From the NCBI RefSeq assembly GCF_023525255.1, contig NZ_CP073355.1, forward strand, positions 2,170,001 to 2,234,000: DNA of 64,000 nucleotides, in the 5' to 3' direction. This stretch comes from Thermospira aquatica. GTDB taxonomy: Bacteria; Spirochaetota; Brevinematia; Brevinematales; Thermospiraceae. The notes under the pieces are model-generated. The model did no database searches. It was not told the DNA's origin and saw only the letters and a list, made by a program, of their open reading frames with translations. The position numbers and the translations under genes were made by a program. This document shows, piece after piece, positions 1 through 9,492 of this stretch. Position 1 is the first letter of the stretch. Every line of letters starts with the position of its first letter.

Positions 1-1755
1 CCTCAACGCCATTGCAGCCGTTGATTGTTGACCTACAGTAGAATTATTGAACCTCACCGTTACACCATTCCTTGTCGCAGCTACTATATCTATTCCTCTT
101 CCCGACCCATGTGGGCTTGTGGTGCTATTCCTCCACAAACTCGATACCTCCACAGCATCCAGATTTACAGCATGCGCATTATCTATAAGCACAAGCACAG
201 CTCTCGGATCCATCCCCCCTGTCGCAAGATTAATCGGAGTATTCCCCGTGCCCGCTTTTTGCGCCTGTGGACTAAAATTATATTTCGACATCCTTATCTC
301 AATTCCATCTACATTAGATATATAATAATTGCCTTTTTTCTCGTAATCCATTAATTGCTCTTTATAAAGCTCTCCCAGTTTTTTAACCTCCGGCTTCACC
401 ATTTGGTTCTCAATCCACTCACTCACCTTACTTCCTTTTAATGCAGTTGATACAATCCTGAGTAGGGTTAATTTCAATTTTGTTTGATTGATAGCCTTTT
501 GTTTCTTCATCCTATCACGCTTCTTCCTCTCCTCCTCTTCCTCCTCTGGAGTAGCCCCTGTAGTAGCCTTTGGGTTCTCCCTATCCTGTGTTTGCTGGTC
601 CGGCGTTTCGCTTCCATACGGCTGCTCTGAAAACGGCAGCTTTCTAGGTTTACTTAAACTCCTCCCGCTTATATATAGCCCATGCGGATTACCCGTCATC
701 GCAAACATCGCTCCAGCCATCGCTACTTCCTCATACTTACTCCCACCAACACCAAGCCCAAAATTCGCCTGTAGGAGCGCAAGTGTCATCGTGCTCTGAG
801 CATAGGCCATTCTCTCCAAAGTTATATCGTCCGCTTCAAGACCATTCGCAGCAAGCCATGCATGCTGGTCTAAGTGTAGTCCTTCATGCATCACCGTCGC
901 TGTATAATGCGCAAGCTTCGCTCGAAGCTCGGCATCATCGTCCGCTAATATCGCTTCCCTGTTTAGATGTATCGTCCTGTTATCCTCTCCTGCATAGCCG
1001 TAGTTGCCCTCCCCTTCAAGGTCAAACTCTATCCTCTTCTTGTTATTTATTACATCAAGCGACGTCTTCATATTCTGCATATCTCCAGAAAGATATCCCA
1101 TATTTACATAGCTTATCCTCGATAAGCCCTCGTCTCCTCCGTGAACATTCTTATACTGAAAACCTACATAGTTTAAACTACCTATCGCATCCACAAGGTT
1201 GACAAGCCCAATCCCTCCGCTTGTGTCATTCACTATCTGCCCATCGTGCGTGAATGCCATCCCTACATCACTCGCAAGGCTTATCCTGAAATTCCCTCCC
1301 CACGCATAATGCACTGCTTCTCCCGCTATACTCCCTATAGTGTTCGCAAAGTTGTTAAGCTTCATACCATAAAATAATGATACATCCTTATCCACTGCCT
1401 TGCTCGCTTTCCTGTCCAAAAATGATAAATTGCCATTGGTGTATGTCCCACCAAGGGCACTACCTATCATACCTGTTGTAAACCCACTAACAAAACCTAT
1501 CATCCCACTTTCAAGAATACTCTTGCCAATAAAACTAGCCCAGTCATCCCTCAGTTTGCCAGCTTTAAAGTCATACACCTTCGCCCCAACCATAAAAGAG
1601 CTCTCTACTACACTCTCTGTCATCCTCTGCACACCCATCTCTATACCTACAGTAAACCAGTTGTTCCCACCAAATATATTCCCAGCCCAGCTACCAGCCC
1701 AGCTGCCTACCATCCTACCAACACCAAAGTCGGTATTAAGGTAGGCGGCGGTCAC
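1..1755 (-). CDS. Effector-like cassette 3 (large surface/toxin-type protein), C-terminus beyond window
   Basis: The minus strand is open without a stop from about 1767 to the window edge, giving at least 585 codons from a GTG at 1755; an in-frame TAG lies just upstream. The first part is rich in Gly, Ala and Ser with possible membrane-contacting stretches (about residues 1-120). A zinc-protease-like HEGLH occurs at about residue 290, a Glu-rich and Lys/Arg-rich linker at about 400-420, and a SPHGSGRGID motif at about 547-556 that fits the SxHxxGxxxD pattern of VanY/M15-type peptidoglycan peptidases. I do not recognise the whole protein. The size and modular tail suggest the large variable proteins of spirochaetes (possibly the TIGR04388 type) or polymorphic toxins. 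No good ribosome site precedes the GTG, and it follows directly on the repeat at 1780-2103, so it may be an orphan C-terminal cassette that is not translated on its own. Confidence 0.6.
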   Translation of the reverse strand, partial: MTAAYLNTDFGVGRMVGSWAGSWAGNIFGGNNWFTVGIEMGVQRMTESVVESSFMVGAKVYDFKAGKLRDDWASFIGKSILESGMIGFVSGFTTGMIGSALGGTYTNGNLSFLDRKASKAVDKDVSLFYGMKLNNFANTIGSIAGEAVHYAWGGNFRISLASDVGMAFTHDGQIVNDTSGGIGLVNLVDAIGSLNYVGFQYKNVHGGDEGLSRISYVNMGYLSGDMQNMKTSLDVINNKKRIEFDLEGEGNYGYAGEDNRTIHLNREAILADDDAELRAKLAHYTATVMHEGLHLDQHAWLAANGLEADDITLERMAYAQSTMTLALLQANFGLGVGGSKYEEVAMAGAMFAMTGNPHGLYISGRSLSKPRKLPFSEQPYGSETPDQQTQDRENPKATTGATPEEEEEERKKRDRMKKQKAINQTKLKLTLLRIVSTALKGSKVSEWIENQMVKPEVKKLGELYKEQLMDYEKKGNYYISNVDGIEIRMSKYNFSPQAQKAGTGNTPINLATGGMDPRAVLVLIDNAHAVNLDAVEVSSLWRNSTTSPHGSGRGIDIVAATRNGVTVRFNNSTVGQQSTAAMALR

Positions 1756-1779
1756 GCTAGCAAGGGTGGTAGTCTAACC

Positions 1780-2103
1780 CTCCTCCCTCAAGGGGGACTG
1801 AAGCTAGTCCCCCTTGAAACCCCCACTCCGCCCCTTGCGCGGTTTCTTTTACTTTTTTTCTTACCCCTTGTGAGCTGGAGGTTTTTCTTTTAGCTTTGTT
1901 TTTTCTTCTACCGTCACGGCGAATACATCCTTGTATTGGCCGTGACTTTCTCGCCACATCCTGTGGCTCGGATATTGGTCTTACCATACCTTTTTTCTTC
2001 CACCCAGCTCATGGCTGGTTCTCTGAGAGTACTTTCTCTGTAATGGAAGCACCGCGAGCAAGGGGCGGGAAGAAGAGAAAAACCCTAAACCTTCTTCGCA
2101 CTT
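1780..2103 (-). repeat. Inter-cassette repeat, copy 1 (about 325 bp)
   Basis: This stretch is highly similar to 4551-4880. Both copies sit directly after the stop codon of a partner gene and directly before the next effector cassette on the minus strand. Each includes the words cttgaaacccccactccgcc and cgccacatcctgtggctcgg. Differences between copies include substitutions and small indels. Short reading frames exist in both, but their composition is odd and they end out of frame with the following effector, so I treat the segment as a non-coding junction that could serve as a recombination homology block. Confidence 0.75.
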
Positions 2104-3159
2104 TTACTCCTCACCCTCCCAGGACTCCCCACACTCATCCCAGTCGCTTAACGCTAAACCCTCAAGATCTGTCCCTTTTAAGATTGTATAATCATTTAGC
2201 ATCTCTTTCTTCCATGGATTGTCCCCAATTTTTATCCATAATGAACCATTCTCATCAATCTTCCAGTAACCAGCTACACCCCTCGGATGTTTGCGAAAAG
2301 CTTCACTACCCTCCCCCGCCCAGTTTAACCACTCTAAAATTATCTCTCCATTCTCCGCAAACTCAACCAAAAATGTCCTCTTTTCACGATCCTTCTCTAC
2401 CTCCCACCCCACAGCCTTCATAAGCTTCTCATAATTCTCCTCCGATAAGGTCGAAAGTTCACTATTATATAAGCCTTTAGAGCCTTTCCGCCTTTCCTCA
2501 ATATAACGACGCAAATACTCCCTCTTCGCCTCCTCAAGATTGGCTATCTCATACTTCTTGCCCTTGTACCAGAACTCTATCTCACTTATACAGGTGTCAT
2601 TATAATGCGTCCCAGGATATGTGGAGAGAATAGTAAACTTTACAGCATCTATATTTGTAGGATTGACCTTCAGCTCGTGTAAACTGATCTCATTCCACCC
2701 AGAGTCTGATAACAAAACCTCTCTATTAGTCGTTATAACATTTGTCTCATTATTCTTAACTACCAAATAGAGAAACAGAAGGGATAGCCCTTTCACCCGG
2801 TTATTTTTCTTCCATATCTCCTCACTCTTCCCATAACCATTGTATATCCTTATAGTATCAATCAGAAACGGACTTGACTTTGGGTTAAAACCTACATTTA
2901 CATATTCCCCAGCCCCATTCCTATCTATAACAAAAAGACCGCTATTATCCCATGTCATTGGCCTCTCTGGGCCACTTCCATCACCTTCTACATTTTCTGC
3001 CCAACATGTCTTAATGTCACCATCAAATAGGGAAAACACACTGTACCTTATATCACCGTTTAAGTAAGAAGAAGCTCTGGAAACAATAGATACCTTTAGA
3101 GACCCAGCATACAAACCAACAAATGACAAAACCATAATCCCTAATACCTTTTTCGTCAT
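2104..3159 (-). CDS. Secreted partner protein 1 (NADase-type glycan-binding/discoidin-like domain)
   Basis: This 351-residue protein has a clear signal peptide (Lys-Lys then hydrophobic up to LYAG, about residues 1-19), so it acts outside the cytoplasm. The next 130 residues (RASSYL, LFDGDIKTCWAENVEGDGSG, IDTIRIYNGY) resemble the jelly-roll discoidin-like, NADase-type glycan-binding domain seen in spirochaete secreted proteins. The rest is mixed alpha/beta without a motif I know. The ATG at 3159 is preferred over 3177 because gaggagggg sits just ahead of it. It begins 18 bp after the effector 1 stop, so the two are almost certainly co-transcribed. A periplasmic immunity or accessory role is inferred from position only. 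A near-identical but broken copy lies at 4881-5932. Confidence 0.72.
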   Translation of the reverse strand: MTKKVLGIMVLSFVGLYAGSLKVSIVSRASSYLNGDIRYSVFSLFDGDIKTCWAENVEGDGSGPERPMTWDNSGLFVIDRNGAGEYVNVGFNPKSSPFLIDTIRIYNGYGKSEEIWKKNNRVKGLSLLFLYLVVKNNETNVITTNREVLLSDSGWNEISLHELKVNPTNIDAVKFTILSTYPGTHYNDTCISEIEFWYKGKKYEIANLEEAKREYLRRYIEERRKGSKGLYNSELSTLSEENYEKLMKAVGWEVEKDREKRTFLVEFAENGEIILEWLNWAGEGSEAFRKHPRGVAGYWKIDENGSLWIKIGDNPWKKEMLNDYTILKGTDLEGLALSDWDECGESWEGEE

Positions 3160-3176
3160 ATCTCCCCTCCTCATCA

Positions 3177-4565
3177 TTATTGGCTTAACAAATAGTATGT
3201 ACCTTCAAGTGTATAATCCATGTACCATTTGGGTTCATATGCCTTTTCAACCGGATTATACACCATTTTAACTGTCCCAAACAAGCCCATAAAATAGGTG
3301 TAGTCTCCACCATCAAGTTGGTAACTTTTATCCCTCCTCTCCCCCGTGTATCGGCCACCGTATATTGTTTGACAACCTTTAGACCAGGTATTATCAGGAC
3401 CACCTATGTGAATAAGAATCTCATATTTCACTTTCTGGGAACCACCTTCTACAGCAGGTACTGCACCACCATTTGCTATCAGAATGGTAAATTGTCTATT
3501 TTCCCTCATTTTACTCTTAGAAGCTCTATAAAACGTTCTCGCCTCATAAACACCAGGTGCTATAGAACTATACGGTATTCCTTCCTTAGTTTTGTAATGT
3601 CGAGAGGCATCCACATTCCCTCGGTAAAACTCTACTATCTTGCCCCCTCTTACCACCGTTATCCTATCATTGTAGGTGTCCTTGCCACATCTTTCACCCT
3701 TACCCATGCCTTCCTCACCAAAAATCACAAAGTCTTTTTTCATCGACTTCTCAAAGCTCCCATACCCACCTCGTAGATCCGCAAAGTAGCTATACATCTC
3801 AAGAAGTTTTCTACCTTCGTTCGTTTTGGTATCAAACTCAGCTACATTCTCGTCCTGGGTTAAAGCAGTATGCTGAAGATTGAACTCAAACATACTGCTA
3901 AATTTCTCCCTCCCGCTTTCCATCATTTCATCAGATATATCCTCATCCGATAACCCTAACCGTGTCTTCTCGTAGTTCCGAATGGCAGCATCACCACCAT
4001 ATTTCTCGTATGCTGTGTCCGTCGCTACCCCTACAGCATAACTGTATATTTGATTCGTGTTGTCTAAAAGATCATAGATGTTTTCTGACCTTGCTAACAA
4101 CTGCTCTAACGTTACATTGCCTGTTGCATTGCCACCTGCATACTCATTGGCTTTGTTGCTCACCTTGAGTATAAGAGATACTATCTCATTGATCTTCTCA
4201 GTGTTAGCATTGCCATCATCCGACTCATACTCGGCTATCATATTCCTAAGCTTTTCTTTTAGTGGCCCCTCCTCTATGTTTTTTATCTTTTCAAAAAGTA
4301 TTCTTTGATGATAAAGAGTCATACTCTCTTTAAATTTTCTCCTCCTCTCCCCCTCCGTTGCTACCATGCTTTCTTTTTCGGCCTTTTCCCTCTCTTGTGT
4401 ACGATTGTCCTGGCTCACAGGAGAAGAAAAGACATTCCACCCGCTGGAAGCAAGATAGGCAAGACCAGTTGTTAACCCTTGGAAGGTATTGGCTGTCAAC
4501 TGACCCAAGGTGCTAAAGTTAGTAATGAGGGTATTCCACGTCTCCACTTTCTCCTCCTCCCCCAA
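3177..4565 (-). CDS. Effector-like cassette 1 with L,D-transpeptidase/endolysin-like C-terminus
   Basis: The 462-residue frame has a helical, charged N-terminal two thirds (about residues 1-250) and a C-terminal domain containing YNDRITVVRGGKIV, an IAPGVYEA strand and then IHIGGPDNTWSKGCQTI with His386 and Cys398. An H...S-x-G-C pair of this kind marks YkuD-type L,D-transpeptidases and phage-type peptidoglycan enzymes, so cell wall is the likely target (inference). No signal peptide is seen. The only upstream start is a TTG at 4565 with no visible ribosome site, and an in-frame TAG lies five codons before it. The sequence is nearly identical to residues 51-512 of effector 2 except for about 15 divergent residues at the junction (TWNT..NF). 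This fits an orphan cassette that needs recombination into a full-length gene to be expressed. Confidence 0.65.
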   Translation of the reverse strand: MGEEEKVETWNTLITNFSTLGQLTANTFQGLTTGLAYLASSGWNVFSSPVSQDNRTQEREKAEKESMVATEGERRRKFKESMTLYHQRILFEKIKNIEEGPLKEKLRNMIAEYESDDGNANTEKINEIVSLILKVSNKANEYAGGNATGNVTLEQLLARSENIYDLLDNTNQIYSYAVGVATDTAYEKYGGDAAIRNYEKTRLGLSDEDISDEMMESGREKFSSMFEFNLQHTALTQDENVAEFDTKTNEGRKLLEMYSYFADLRGGYGSFEKSMKKDFVIFGEEGMGKGERCGKDTYNDRITVVRGGKIVEFYRGNVDASRHYKTKEGIPYSSIAPGVYEARTFYRASKSKMRENRQFTILIANGGAVPAVEGGSQKVKYEILIHIGGPDNTWSKGCQTIYGGRYTGERRDKSYQLDGGDYTYFMGLFGTVKMVYNPVEKAYEPKWYMDYTLEGTYYLLSQ

Positions 4566-4880
4566 GGGAGACTGAAGCTAGTCCCCCTTGAAACCCCCAC
4601 TCCGCCCCTTGCGCGGTTTCTCCTACCAACTTTTCTCTTGCCCCTTGTGAGCCGGAGGTTTTTCTTTTAGCTTTCCTTTTTCCTCTATCGTCACACAAGT
4701 ACATCCTTGTATTAGCCGTGACTTTCTCGCCACATCCTGTGGCTCGGATATTGGTTTTACCACACCTTTTTTCTTCCACCCAGCTCACGGCTAGTTCTCT
4801 GAGAGTTCTTCCCTCTCTAACGGAAGCACCGCAAGCAAGGGGCGGGAAGAAGAGAAAAACCCTAAACCTTCTTCGCACTT
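4551..4880 (-). repeat. Inter-cassette repeat, copy 2 (about 330 bp)
   Basis: This is the second copy of the 1780-2103 block. It follows the partner 2 pseudogene and runs into the first codons of effector 1. It contains an open frame at 4519-4878 with basic, Gly-rich composition that continues past the effector start in a different frame; the matching frame in copy 1 is shorter and diverged, which argues against a conserved protein. Together with the flanking genes it defines a tandem unit of about 2.77 kb (2104 to 4881 and 3177 to 5950). Confidence 0.75.
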
Positions 4881-5932
4881 TTACTCCTCACCCTCCCAGG
4901 ACTCCCCACACTCATCCCAGTCGCTTAACGCTAAACCCTCAAGATCTGTGCCTTTTAAGATTGTATAATCATTTAGCATCTCTTTCTTCCATGGATTGTC
5001 CCCAATTTTTATCCATAATGAACCATTCTCATCAATCTTCCAGTAACCAGCTACACCCCTCGGATGTTTGCGAAAAGCTTCACTACCCTCCCCCGCCCAG
5101 TTTAACCACTCTAAAATTATCTCTCCATTCTCCGCAAACTCAACCAAAAATGTCCTCTTTTCACGATCCTTCTCTACCTCCCACCCCAGCCTTCATAAGC
5201 TTCTCATAATTCTCCTCCGATAAGGTCGAAAGTTCACTATTATATAAGCCTTTATGGCCTTTCCGCCTTTCCTCAATATAACGACGCAAATACTCCCTCT
5301 TCGCCTCCTCAAGATTGGCTATCTCATACTTCTTGCCCTTGTACCAGAACTCTATCTCACTTATACAGGTGTCATTATAATGCGTCCCAGGATATGTGGA
5401 GAGAATAGTAAACTTTACAGCATCTATATTTGTAGGATTGACCTTCAGCTCGTGTAAACTGATCTCATTCCACCCAGAGTCTGATAACAAAACCTCTCTA
5501 TTAGTCGTTATAACATTTGTCTCATTATTCTTAACTACCAAATAGAGAAACAGAAGGGATAACCCTTTCACGGTTATTTTTTCTTCATATCTCCTCACTC
5601 TTCCCATAACCATTGTATATCCTTATAGTATCAATCAGAAACGGACTTGACTTTGGGTTAAAACCTACATTTACATATTCCCCAGCCCCATTCCTATCTA
5701 TAACAAAAAGACCGCTATTATCCCATGTCATTGGCCTCTCTGGGCCACTTCCATCACCTTCTACATTTTCTGCCCAACACGTCTTAATGTCACCATCAAA
5801 TAGGGAAAACACACTGTACCTTATATCACCGTTTAAGTAAGAAGAAGCTCTGGAAACAATAGATACCTTTAGAGACCCAGCATACAAACCAACAAATGAC
5901 AAAACCATAATCCCTAATACCTTTTTCGTCAT
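4881..5932 (-). pseudogene. Partner 2, frameshifted copy of the secreted glycan-binding-like protein
   Basis: Apart from a few indels this is almost base-for-base the gene at 2104-3159, starting at the equivalent ATG (5932) behind the same gaggagggg site. Relative to copy 1, a small cluster of changes near 5570-5590 (cacggtta instead of cacccggtta, plus neighbouring single-base indels) and a loss of two bases near 5187 break the frame into three pieces: signal peptide plus start of the binding domain, middle, and C-terminus. The first break comes after about 115 residues, inside the binding domain. Whether it is truly dead or phase-variable cannot be told from one sequence; the breaks are not in long homopolymers, which favours decay. 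Confidence 0.8.
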
Positions 5933-5949
5933 ATCTCCCCTCCTCATCA

Positions 5950-7740
5950 TTATTGGCTTAACAAATAGTATGTACCTTCAAGTGTATAATCCATGTACCA
6001 TTTGGGTTCATATGCCTTTTCAACCGGATTATACACCATTTTAACTGTCCCAAACAAGCCCATAAAATAGGTGTAGTCTCCACCATCAAGTTGGTAACTT
6101 TTATCCCTCCTCTCCCCCGTGTATCGGCCACCGTATATTGTTTGACAACCTTTAGACCAGGTATTATCAGGACCACCTATGTGAATAAGAATCTCATATT
6201 TCACTTTCTGGGAACCACCTTCTACAGCAGGTACTGCACCACCATTTGCTATCAGAATGGTAAATTGTCTGTTTTCCCTCATTTTACTCTTAGAAGCTCT
6301 ATAAAACGTTCTCGCCTCATAAACACCAGGTGCTATAGAACTATACGGTATTCCTTCCTTAATTTCGTAATGTCGAGAGGCATCCACATTCCCTCGGTAA
6401 AACTCTACTATCTTGCCCCCTCTTATCACCGTTATCCTATCGTTGTAGGTGTCCTTCCCACACCTTTCACCCTTACCCATGCCTTCCTCACCAAAAATCA
6501 CAAAGTCTTTTTTCATCGACTTCTCAAAGCTCCCATACCCACCTCGTAGATCCGCAAAGTAGCTATACATCTCAAGAAGTTTTCTACCTTCGTTCGTTTT
6601 GGTATCAAACTCAGCTACATTCTTGTCCTGGGTTAAAGCAGTATGCTGAAGATTGAACTCAAACATACTGCTAAATTTCTCCCTCCCCCTTTCCATCATT
6701 TCATCAGATATATCCTCATCCGATAACCCTAACCGTGTCTTCTCATAGTTCCGAATGGCAGCATCACCACCATACTTATCGTATGCTATGTCCGTCGCTA
6801 CCCCTACAGCATAACTGTATATTTGATTCGTGTTGTCTAAAAGCTCATAGATGTTTTCTGACCTTGCCAACAACTGCTCCAACGTTACATTGCCTGTTAC
6901 ATTGTCCCCTGCATACTCATTGGCTTTGTTGCTTACCTTGAGTAGAAGAGATACTATCTCATTGATCTTCTCTGTGTTAGCATTGCCATCATCTGACTCA
7001 TACTCGGCTATCATATTCCTAAGCTTTTCTTTTAGTGGCCCCTCCTCTATGTTTTTTATCTTTTCAAAAAGTATTCTTTGATGATAAAGAGTCATACTCT
7101 CTTTAAATTTTCTCCTCCTCTCCCCCTCCGTTGCTACCATGCTTTCTTTTTCGGCCTTTTCCCTCTCTTGTGTACGATTGTCCTGGCTCACAGGAGAAGA
7201 AAAGACATTCCACACGCTGGAAGCAAGATAGGCAAGACCAGTTGTTAACCCTTGGAAGGTATTGGCTGTCAACTGACCTATGTCTTTGAAATTACTCATC
7301 ATTGTGTTCCACGTGTCCACACCCTGCCAGCTCAGACCATTGGAATTAAGGACAAACCCAAACCCTCCAAACTCTCCAGGCCCGTTGTGGAGGATAAGCC
7401 CTGTGGTAAGAATCCTCAGTACGAGACCGTACCTCAGTAAACTCGTATCAATGTGCCTTCTGGCCAGCGTATTTCGATTTAAGTGCATAACGGTAGAGAG
7501 TTTTCATCCACACCTTGCACAGGGAAAGTTTTCTCCACCTTTGCCTGAGAGGCTTGCAAAACCAAAGTTTAGTGTACGCTTGATACCGTCTATGCCTATG
7601 TCCATGAAAAGTTCTGTAAGTTCACCATTTTTTAGATCATAGCCCCAGGTGAGACTCCCTGTGCTATCCACCTTCCAACCCCTGTTTATGGCAGTAGTTG
7701 TGCTGTCAATGGCCCAATCGCCGGCTAATCTCTCCCCCAC
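5950..7740 (-). pseudogene. Effector 2: remnant of longer protein with L,D-transpeptidase-like tip, interrupted by TGA
   Basis: One frame runs from 7740 to 5950 with a single in-frame TGA at 7502-7504 and a possible restart at ATG 7488 five codons later (512 residues from there). The upstream piece (DSTTTAINRGW, GSLTWGYDL, GIKRTLNFGFAS) looks like the body of a larger surface protein with beta repeats. After the TGA about 40 residues of poor quality precede GFVLNSNG and TWNT, so small indels may also have occurred. From GQLTAN onward it matches effector 1 almost completely and carries the same H436...SKGC448 motif. Upstream of 7740 the gene ends abruptly in AT-rich DNA next to an insertion sequence, so the large N-terminal part is missing. 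The 5950-7488 part could still be translated. Confidence 0.65.
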
Positions 7741-7869
7741 TGATAATTATACCACAAAAAAAATTTTTTGTCAAATCACGAATTGCTTCATAATAAAAGT
7801 ACTCGAAAAGGGAACGCTATTGCAAAATAAAAAAGTACTCCAAATCTGTGTATAAAATAATCCAGTTCA

Positions 7870-8007
7870 TGGCTCGACAAGCTCGCCAACCGTGGCTCGA
7901 CAAGCTCGCCAACCGTGGCTCGACAAGCTCGCCAACCGTGGCTCGACAAGCTCGCCAACCGTGGCTCGACAAGCTCGCCAACCGTGGCTCGACAAGCTCG
8001 CCAACCG
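7870..8007 (+). repeat. Six exact tandem copies of a 23-bp unit
   Basis: Six uninterrupted copies of tggctcgacaagctcgccaac+cg start at 7870, 7893, 7916, 7939, 7962 and 7985. The unit has an internal dyad (cgag/ctcg around acaag). They lie between the left end of the insertion sequence and its transposase frame. Two degenerate units survive at the same place in copy 2 (about 42040-42100), so the repeat belongs to the element or its ancestor and has expanded here. Being 23 bp, an odd number of copies shifts the reading frame, and the open frame through it is not a gene. Confidence 0.92.
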
Positions 8008-8022
8008 GAATTGGGGTAGCGA

Positions 8023-9225
8023 TGTTTGAAAGGAGACCTATTTACAGGGAAACGGCAAAACAATATCAAAAAGCCAGCAAAAAGGAGAAAATGGAGATAC
8101 TGGATTATTTTGTGAGGATAACAAGCCTAAAAATCGAAACTATGCCGCCAGGCTCTTGGGAACAACACGGAAAAACCATCTATGTAGGCAAAAAATTACC
8201 TTAAAACCGATATAGCCAAGAAGGGCAAAAGACCTGGCAGAAAAAAAATTCGGCGAAGAGGAAAAAACTTCTAAAAAGGTCTGGGAAATTGAAAACTACA
8301 TGTGTGGCAAACGTTTAAAGCCAATTTTAAATGAAGTTTTAGATAATCTCTTAGCAAACGGACATCTCCACGGTTCTCCACAGGCCATAGAGAACTTGCG
8401 CCATATAAGTGCTTCAAGTATTGACCGACTTTTGAAACATGAGCGTAAAAGCTTGAGATAAAGGACGAAAAGGCACAAACCTGGAGCACTATTAAAGCAA
8501 CAAATAGCTAAACGCACGTGGGCAGAGTGGGATGAAAATTGCCCTGGGTTCATGGAGATTGATCTGGTAGCCCATGAGGGAGGAAATAGCGGGAGATTTT
8601 GCTCAAACATTAAATATGGTGGATGTTTGGAGCGGTTGGACAGAACTTGTGGCAATCAAAACAAAGCTTCAAAATGGGTAAGAGAAGCCATAGAAAAGTC
8701 AAAGACTTCCTTTTGAGTTACGGGGAATTGATTCTGATGCGGTGCTGAATTTATTAATCATCCTCTGCGTGATTGGTGTGAGAAGAACCAGATAAAATTT
8801 ACAAGGGGAGAAGCTCCCGTTCCAATGATAACTGCTACGTTGAGCAGAAAAACTATTCCATAGTCCGCCAGAATGTTGGATACTTTCGCTACGATACCGA
8901 GGAAGAAGTCTACTACTTGAACCGACTCTATGCGTATCTCAGGCTTTATGCCAACTTTTCAACGGTTATGAAAATGACAGAGAAAAAGAGAATCGGAAGC
9001 AAGGTGCAAAAGAAGCATGATGATATTAAAACTCCCTACCAGCGGCTTTTAGAAAGCTCTTATGTAAGTGAGGCACAAAAGGAACGCCTAACAAGGCTTT
9101 ATAAGGCTCTCGATTTGTTTCACCTAAGACAAAAAATTACAGCTTGCCAGAGAAAACTTTTCAGCCTTCAAAAGAAAAAGAATGTAAAAAACAAAAATTT
9201 GGAGGAAACTGTATGGAATTTTTGA
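8023..9225 (+). pseudogene. Transposase of IS copy 1, multiple frameshifts and stops
   Basis: Reading across frames recovers an integrase-core (rve-type DDE) transposase: an N-terminal helix-turn-helix part (KASKKEKMEILDYFVRIT, then NRNYAARLLGTTRK), a basic KRPGRKKIRRRG stretch, YMCGKRLKPILNEVLDNLL, then the first catalytic region GFMEIDLVAHE and the second, RGIDSDA. After about 8870 the frame is clean for the C-terminal 100 residues (RLYAYLRLYANFSTV to EETVWNF). At least five frame changes or stops separate these pieces, for example near 8140, 8460, 8580 and 8760. It cannot make active enzyme. The exact family name is uncertain; it resembles the IS481-like group with an N-terminal YxRKYAxxLL motif. 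Confidence 0.8.
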
Positions 9226-9492
9226 GTACTTTTTTTTATGAGGCAATGATTCGAATTTCGAGTACTTTTTTATTTGACGCAACGGGTATATAAAAGCAAA
9301 ATTTTCCCCAGAGCTTCCCCAAAGGGTATAAAAAATCAAACCTTCCTGATTTTCTTTTTCTAGAGAATATTTTGCCCCACAACCCTGCACTGAGATAAGG
9401 AAATAGCACAATCCTTCGGAGAATTTCCCAACGCCAGATTGTTTTTATGGCCTCTTTTACGATAATTTGCGACAAAATCCTCTGTCGAAAAC

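Larger units (their letters stand above)
7783..9282 (+). mobile_element. Degenerate insertion sequence, copy 1 (integrase-core transposase type)
   Basis: The element is bounded by imperfect inverted repeats of about 58 bp (7783-7840 and 9224-9282). Each end holds two aaagtactc words about 35 bp apart. Inside are the 23-bp tandem repeat and a decayed transposase gene. The right end is the exact reverse complement of the end of copy 2 at 40950. The element removed or replaced whatever once lay upstream of the effector locus. Confidence 0.75.

Noticed and set aside
25-1202. Several plus-strand open frames at the left edge
   Set aside because: The minus strand is open throughout and has structured protein features and motifs; the plus-strand frames have poor composition, rich in Ser, Tyr and Ile from mirrored codons.
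4519-4878. Open frame across the 330-bp repeat
   Set aside because: Basic low-quality composition; the equivalent frame in the other copy is shorter and diverged, and it ends out of frame inside the effector start.
7848-8204. Open frame through the 23-bp repeats, with a repetitive Ala/Arg/Gln/Pro segment
   Set aside because: The repeated residues come from the tandem DNA repeat read in shifting frames; the useful part (from 8023) is the broken transposase N-terminus.
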